From NCBI GenBank assembly GCA_009787485.1, contig WQWP01000102.1, forward strand, positions 1 to 7,891: a stretch of DNA of 7,891 nt, read 5' to 3'. This DNA is from Lentimicrobiaceae bacterium (lineage in GTDB: Bacteria > Bacteroidota > Bacteroidia > Bacteroidales > WCHB1-69). A program made the position numbers and the translations under genes. Positions 5,414-7,891 of the stretch are shown in pieces (positions within the stretch are counted from its first letter, which is position 1; every line of letters starts with the position of its first letter). Under the pieces are notes generated by a model. It was not told the origin of the DNA. It worked only from the letters and a program-made list of their open reading frames with translations, and did no database searches.

Positions 5414-6961
5414 ATGGACATAACCATTTTATGGGCAGACGATGAAATTGAATTGTTAAAGCCACACATCATTTTTCTACAAAACAAAGGGTACAAGGTA
5501 ATTCCTGTTGTGAGCGGTACTGAAGCGCTTGAAATATTGGAAACTCAAATCGTGGATATTGTTTTCTTGGATGAGAACATGCCCGGACTTACCGGAATTG
5601 ACACCCTCAAACGCATGAAAGCATTTAATCAACACGTTCCTATTGTGATGATTACTAAAAGCGAAGAGGAAAGCATTATGGAAGACGCTATTGGCGGAAA
5701 TATTGCCGATTATTTGATTAAACCTGTAAATCCTAATCAGATTTTATCGTGCTTGAAAAAGAATATTGACAACAAAAAGCTGATTACAGAAAAAAGCACC
5801 ATGGCCTACCAACAAGCTTTTCGGGAAATTGCGATGAAAATTTCCGACAGACTTTCCTTAGAAGAGTGGGAAAAATTATACAGAGAGCTTGTTTATTGGG
5901 AGTTAGAATTAGAAAAAATTGAAGATGCCGGTGTAGCTGATATTCTGGCAGATCAGAAAACAGAAGCCAACACCTGTTTCAGCAAATATGTAATGCGTAA
6001 TTACCAAAATTGGCTGCTGGGAAATGGCCCGGAAAAACCACTATTTTCTCATACTATTTTAAAAGATAAACTTTTTCCTTCTATTAAAGAGAAGCCAATA
6101 TTCTTATTTGTCATTGATAATCTGCGTTATGACCAATGGAAAACGTTGCAGCCGCTTATTAATGAATACTATCGCACAGACTCTGAGGATATTTATTACA
6201 GCATTCTTCCAACGGCAACCCATTATTCGAGGAATGCGCTTTTTGCCGGACTTATGCCCGGAGAGATTGCCAAAAAATATCCCAATATGTGGTTGAACGA
6301 GAATGATGAAGGCGGTAAAAATCAATTTGAGCAACCTCTGTTAGGCGAATATTTAAAACGTCATGGAAAAAACATAAAATATTCATTTTCAAAAATTTTA
6401 AACGTAGATTTCGGTAAAAAGGTGTTGGACAATATGCACCAACTCATGCAAAATCCATTAAATGTTATCGTTTTCAATTTTATAGATATGCTTTCGCATG
6501 CTCGCATGGAGGTAGATTTAATTCGCGAACTTGCGGATAATGAAAAATCTTACCGCAGCGTTACCAAATCCTGGTTTGAAAATTCAACGTTGTTAGATAT
6601 GATTAAATACTTAGCTGCTCGCAAGATACCTATTTTCATTACGACCGATCACGGCACCATAAAAATAACCAAACCCATAAAAGTAGTGGGGGATAAGTTT
6701 ATTAACGCCAATTTGCGCTATAAAGTGGGAAGAACAATGGATTACCCTGCCAATCAAGTGTTTGAAGTAAAAAATCCGGAAGATATTTTCTTGCCGAAAG
6801 AGGGCGTAACGCATCGCTATATTTTTGCTACAGGCTCCGACTTTTTTGCTTATCCTAATAATTATAATCATTATGTGAATTACTATAAGGATACCTTTCA
6901 GCACGGAGGGATTTCGTTGGAGGAGATGATGTTACCGTTTGTGAAACTGTTACCGAAATAA
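5414..6961 (+). CDS. porX: PorX: response regulator with C-terminal PglZ/alkaline-phosphatase-like domain (T9SS regulator)
   Basis: In studied Bacteroidota PorX works with the kinase PorY and sigma factor SigP to control T9SS genes, and its C-terminal domain is a zinc phosphodiesterase acting on oligonucleotides. The 515-residue product starts at the ATG at 5414, because the receiver domain begins at once (ITILWADDE). Receiver residues are intact: D9/D10, phospho-acceptor D53 in FLDENMPG, T81 and K103. A helical linker (about 125-205) leads to the PglZ domain (about 210-515). Its expected metal and active-site residues are D235 (FVIDNLRYD), T269 (PTATHYSRNALFAGLMP), D358 and H362 (NFIDMLSH), D412 and H413 (TTDHGT), and H497 (FQHGG). 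Length matches PorX of Porphyromonas and Flavobacterium. An in-frame extension back to a TTG at 5300 or an ATG at 5366 is less likely. The 3' end overlaps convergent pepE by 12 bases. Confidence 0.95.
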   Translation: MDITILWADDEIELLKPHIIFLQNKGYKVIPVVSGTEALEILETQIVDIVFLDENMPGLTGIDTLKRMKAFNQHVPIVMITKSEEESIMEDAIGGNIADYLIKPVNPNQILSCLKKNIDNKKLITEKSTMAYQQAFREIAMKISDRLSLEEWEKLYRELVYWELELEKIEDAGVADILADQKTEANTCFSKYVMRNYQNWLLGNGPEKPLFSHTILKDKLFPSIKEKPIFLFVIDNLRYDQWKTLQPLINEYYRTDSEDIYYSILPTATHYSRNALFAGLMPGEIAKKYPNMWLNENDEGGKNQFEQPLLGEYLKRHGKNIKYSFSKILNVDFGKKVLDNMHQLMQNPLNVIVFNFIDMLSHARMEVDLIRELADNEKSYRSVTKSWFENSTLLDMIKYLAARKIPIFITTDHGTIKITKPIKVVGDKFINANLRYKVGRTMDYPANQVFEVKNPEDIFLPKEGVTHRYIFATGSDFFAYPNNYNHYVNYYKDTFQHGGISLEEMMLPFVKLLPK

Positions 6962-7705
6962 TAATAACGCAAAATTAAATACACTATTTGGTTCTATTTC
7001 AAATGCTTCCTGCTCGTGTCGCATAATGCGTAATGGGCGTTCTCCTCTTAAAGTAATTTTATCATTTTCAACCCAAAGCGCTGTGCCTTCGCGCAATCCT
7101 GCCACCGTAATTTGGGGATTTACTGCCAAAAATTCATTAATTCTATCCTGGCGCGTTTCACCGCCATGGCGAATGGCATCGTTGATTTCTTCAGGATGCG
7201 GGTCAATATAATGCGGATTGATTTGGAAAGGTACAAAGTCGAAACATTGGAAACTTTTGGGCATAATAATCGGCATATCATTGGTGGTGCGCAAAGTAGG
7301 GCAAGCCACGTTAGAGCCTGCGCTCCAACCCAAGAATGGCGTTCCTTCCAATACTTTCCTACGCACCGGCTCAATTAATTCCTGTGCATGAATTTCATAC
7401 ACCAAATGGAAGGTACTCCCCCCTCCTACCATAAGCACATCAGCTTGATTTACAGCTTCAACCGGGCATTTTGCGTTGTGAATAGATTGCACATTAAATC
7501 CGTGTTGAGCAAAAATCCCTACTATCCTATCAGCATAGGCGTCATAGCTATCAGGATAGTTCTTCCCTGCGATTTTTACGCCTGCATAAGGGAAGAAAAG
7601 AATGTTTTTCTTCTCGTTCTTCAAAAATTCTAAGATTAGGGGCATGCACCAGCCCAAATACGGTTCTTTGTAATTTGTTGAATTGCTTAATAATAATAAT
7701 TTCAT
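6950..7705 (-). CDS. pepE: Dipeptidase E (alpha-aspartyl dipeptidase, peptidase family S51)
   Basis: This cytoplasmic serine peptidase cleaves dipeptides with N-terminal aspartate. The 251-residue sequence has the nucleophile motif GWSAGSN at 126-132 with S128, then D143 in TTNDMP and H165 in INPHYIDPH. The spacings of 15 and 37 residues equal those of the Salmonella PepE residues S120, D135 and H157. The class I glutamine-amidotransferase-like fold is supported by LMVGGGSTFHL (91-101). Length is slightly above the usual 230-240. It is convergent with porX, and the two coding regions overlap by 12 bases (6950-6961), so they share no spacer terminator. It faces away from the tRNA-Leu gene. A role in using peptides made by extracellular proteolysis is plausible. 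Confidence 0.95.
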   Translation of the reverse strand: MKLLLLSNSTNYKEPYLGWCMPLILEFLKNEKKNILFFPYAGVKIAGKNYPDSYDAYADRIVGIFAQHGFNVQSIHNAKCPVEAVNQADVLMVGGGSTFHLVYEIHAQELIEPVRRKVLEGTPFLGWSAGSNVACPTLRTTNDMPIIMPKSFQCFDFVPFQINPHYIDPHPEEINDAIRHGGETRQDRINEFLAVNPQITVAGLREGTALWVENDKITLRGERPLRIMRHEQEAFEIEPNSVFNFALLLFR

Positions 7706-7721
7706 ACGTAATTTTTTTGAA

Positions 7722-7759
7722 TTTGCGGCGAATATAGTGAAAAAAGTTTATTTTCGCCG
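7722..7759. promoter_or_regulatory. Divergent pepE / tRNA-Leu promoter region with a 7-base inverted repeat
   Basis: CGGCGAA at 7726-7732 and TTCGCCG at 7753-7759 are perfect inverted repeats with a 20-base spacer. Each arm overlaps a -7-like octamer one mismatch from TAnnTTTG: TATATTCG for pepE (complement of 7729-7736) and TATTTTCG for the tRNA (7749-7756). A TTTG at 7722-7725 lies 23 bases before the tRNA element, slightly long for a -33 box. A second small hairpin, TCTCA-aaa-TGAGA, is at 7760-7772. Because divergent promoters are themselves mirror images, part of the symmetry may simply reflect the two -7 elements. Confidence 0.4.
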
Positions 7760-7789
7760 TCTCAAAATGAGAAACGTTCTTTGAAACGA

Positions 7790-7874
7790 GCCTTGGTGGT
7801 GGAATTGGTAGACACGCAGGACTTAAAATCCTGTGACCATTGCGGTCGTGCGGGTTCAAGTCCCGCCCGAGGTA
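7790..7874 (+). tRNA. tRNA-Leu (anticodon UAA)
   Basis: This 85-nucleotide gene folds as a class II tRNA. The acceptor stem is GCCTTGG (7790-7796) with CCGAGGT (7867-7873), the D-arm is around TGGAATTGGTAGACAC, and the anticodon stem CAGGA/TCCTG encloses loop CTTAAAA with anticodon TAA at 7824-7826. A long variable arm, GACC-attgc-GGTC, begins at 7835. The T-arm GCGGG-TTCAAGT-CCCGC spans 7850-7866. The discriminator is A7874, as required for leucine identity. The CCA end is not encoded (ACA follows), so it must be added enzymatically. The G1-U72 pair also occurs in the E. coli tRNA-Leu(UAA) and is not a defect. Confidence 0.97.
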
Positions 7875-7891
7875 CAAATTTACATCAAGGT

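Noticed and set aside
5414..6961. PglZ domain as a sign of a BREX or related phage-defence island
   Set aside because: The domain is fused to a receiver domain in the exact architecture of PorX, and no other defence gene is present.
7790..7874. Terminal G-U pair and missing CCA of the tRNA as signs of a pseudogene
   Set aside because: G1-U72 also occurs in the E. coli tRNA-Leu(UAA), the other stems pair well, and an unencoded CCA is common in this phylum.
7551..7877. Minus-strand open frame of 108 codons reaching into the tRNA
   Set aside because: It runs antisense through the whole tRNA-Leu gene and then overlaps pepE in another frame. Its N-terminal residues (MYLGRDLNPHDRNGH) are just the translated complement of tRNA sequence.

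Overview
The window looks like chromosomal DNA of an anaerobic, amino-acid-fermenting member of the Bacteroidota, probably Bacteroidales-like. Four things point there. One gene is PorX, the response regulator of the type IX secretion system (T9SS). The large secreted peptidase ends in a T9SS type A sorting domain. Starts lack Shine-Dalgarno sequences and sit behind A-rich leaders. Several genes have Bacteroidota-type -7 elements (TAnnTTTG or one mismatch from it). A ferredoxin-linked 2-oxoacid oxidoreductase with separate subunit genes suggests anaerobic 2-oxoacid oxidation.

The left half (1-4266) is one tightly packed minus-strand gene string. In transcription order it holds a two-cluster ferredoxin subunit (4048-4266), a 677-residue secreted M6 metallopeptidase (2004-4037), and the alpha (920-1990), beta (134-898) and gamma (1-115, cut by the window edge) subunits of a 2-oxoglutarate/branched-chain 2-oxoacid:ferredoxin oxidoreductase. 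The subunit order is the usual D-A-B-C, but the peptidase gene sits between D and A with gaps of only 10 and 13 bases. This is the most unusual point of layout in the window. Upstream on the same strand, 99 bases away, is an XRE-family DNA-binding protein (4366-4917).

A 496-base AT-rich intergenic region (4918-5413) separates the XRE gene from the divergent porX gene (5414-6961, plus). It carries a -7 element for each gene, a palindrome over the XRE -7 element, a cluster of GTTTAC/GTAAAC sites around the porX -7 element, and four ATTGTTG-containing repeats about 90 bases apart.

The right end holds pepE (alpha-aspartyl dipeptidase, 6950-7705, minus), convergent with porX and overlapping it by 12 bases, then a divergent tRNA-Leu(UAA) gene (7790-7874, plus). 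The 84-base pepE/tRNA gap has a 7-base inverted repeat touching both candidate -7 elements.

Taken together, and as inference, the genes suit protein catabolism: T9SS-exported proteolysis (M6 peptidase), control of T9SS (PorX), cytoplasmic dipeptide cleavage (PepE) and ferredoxin-dependent oxidation of 2-oxoacids from amino acids (Kor/Vor). No clearly new biological system is visible. The best leads are the peptidase gene inside the oxidoreductase operon and the patterned porX upstream region.
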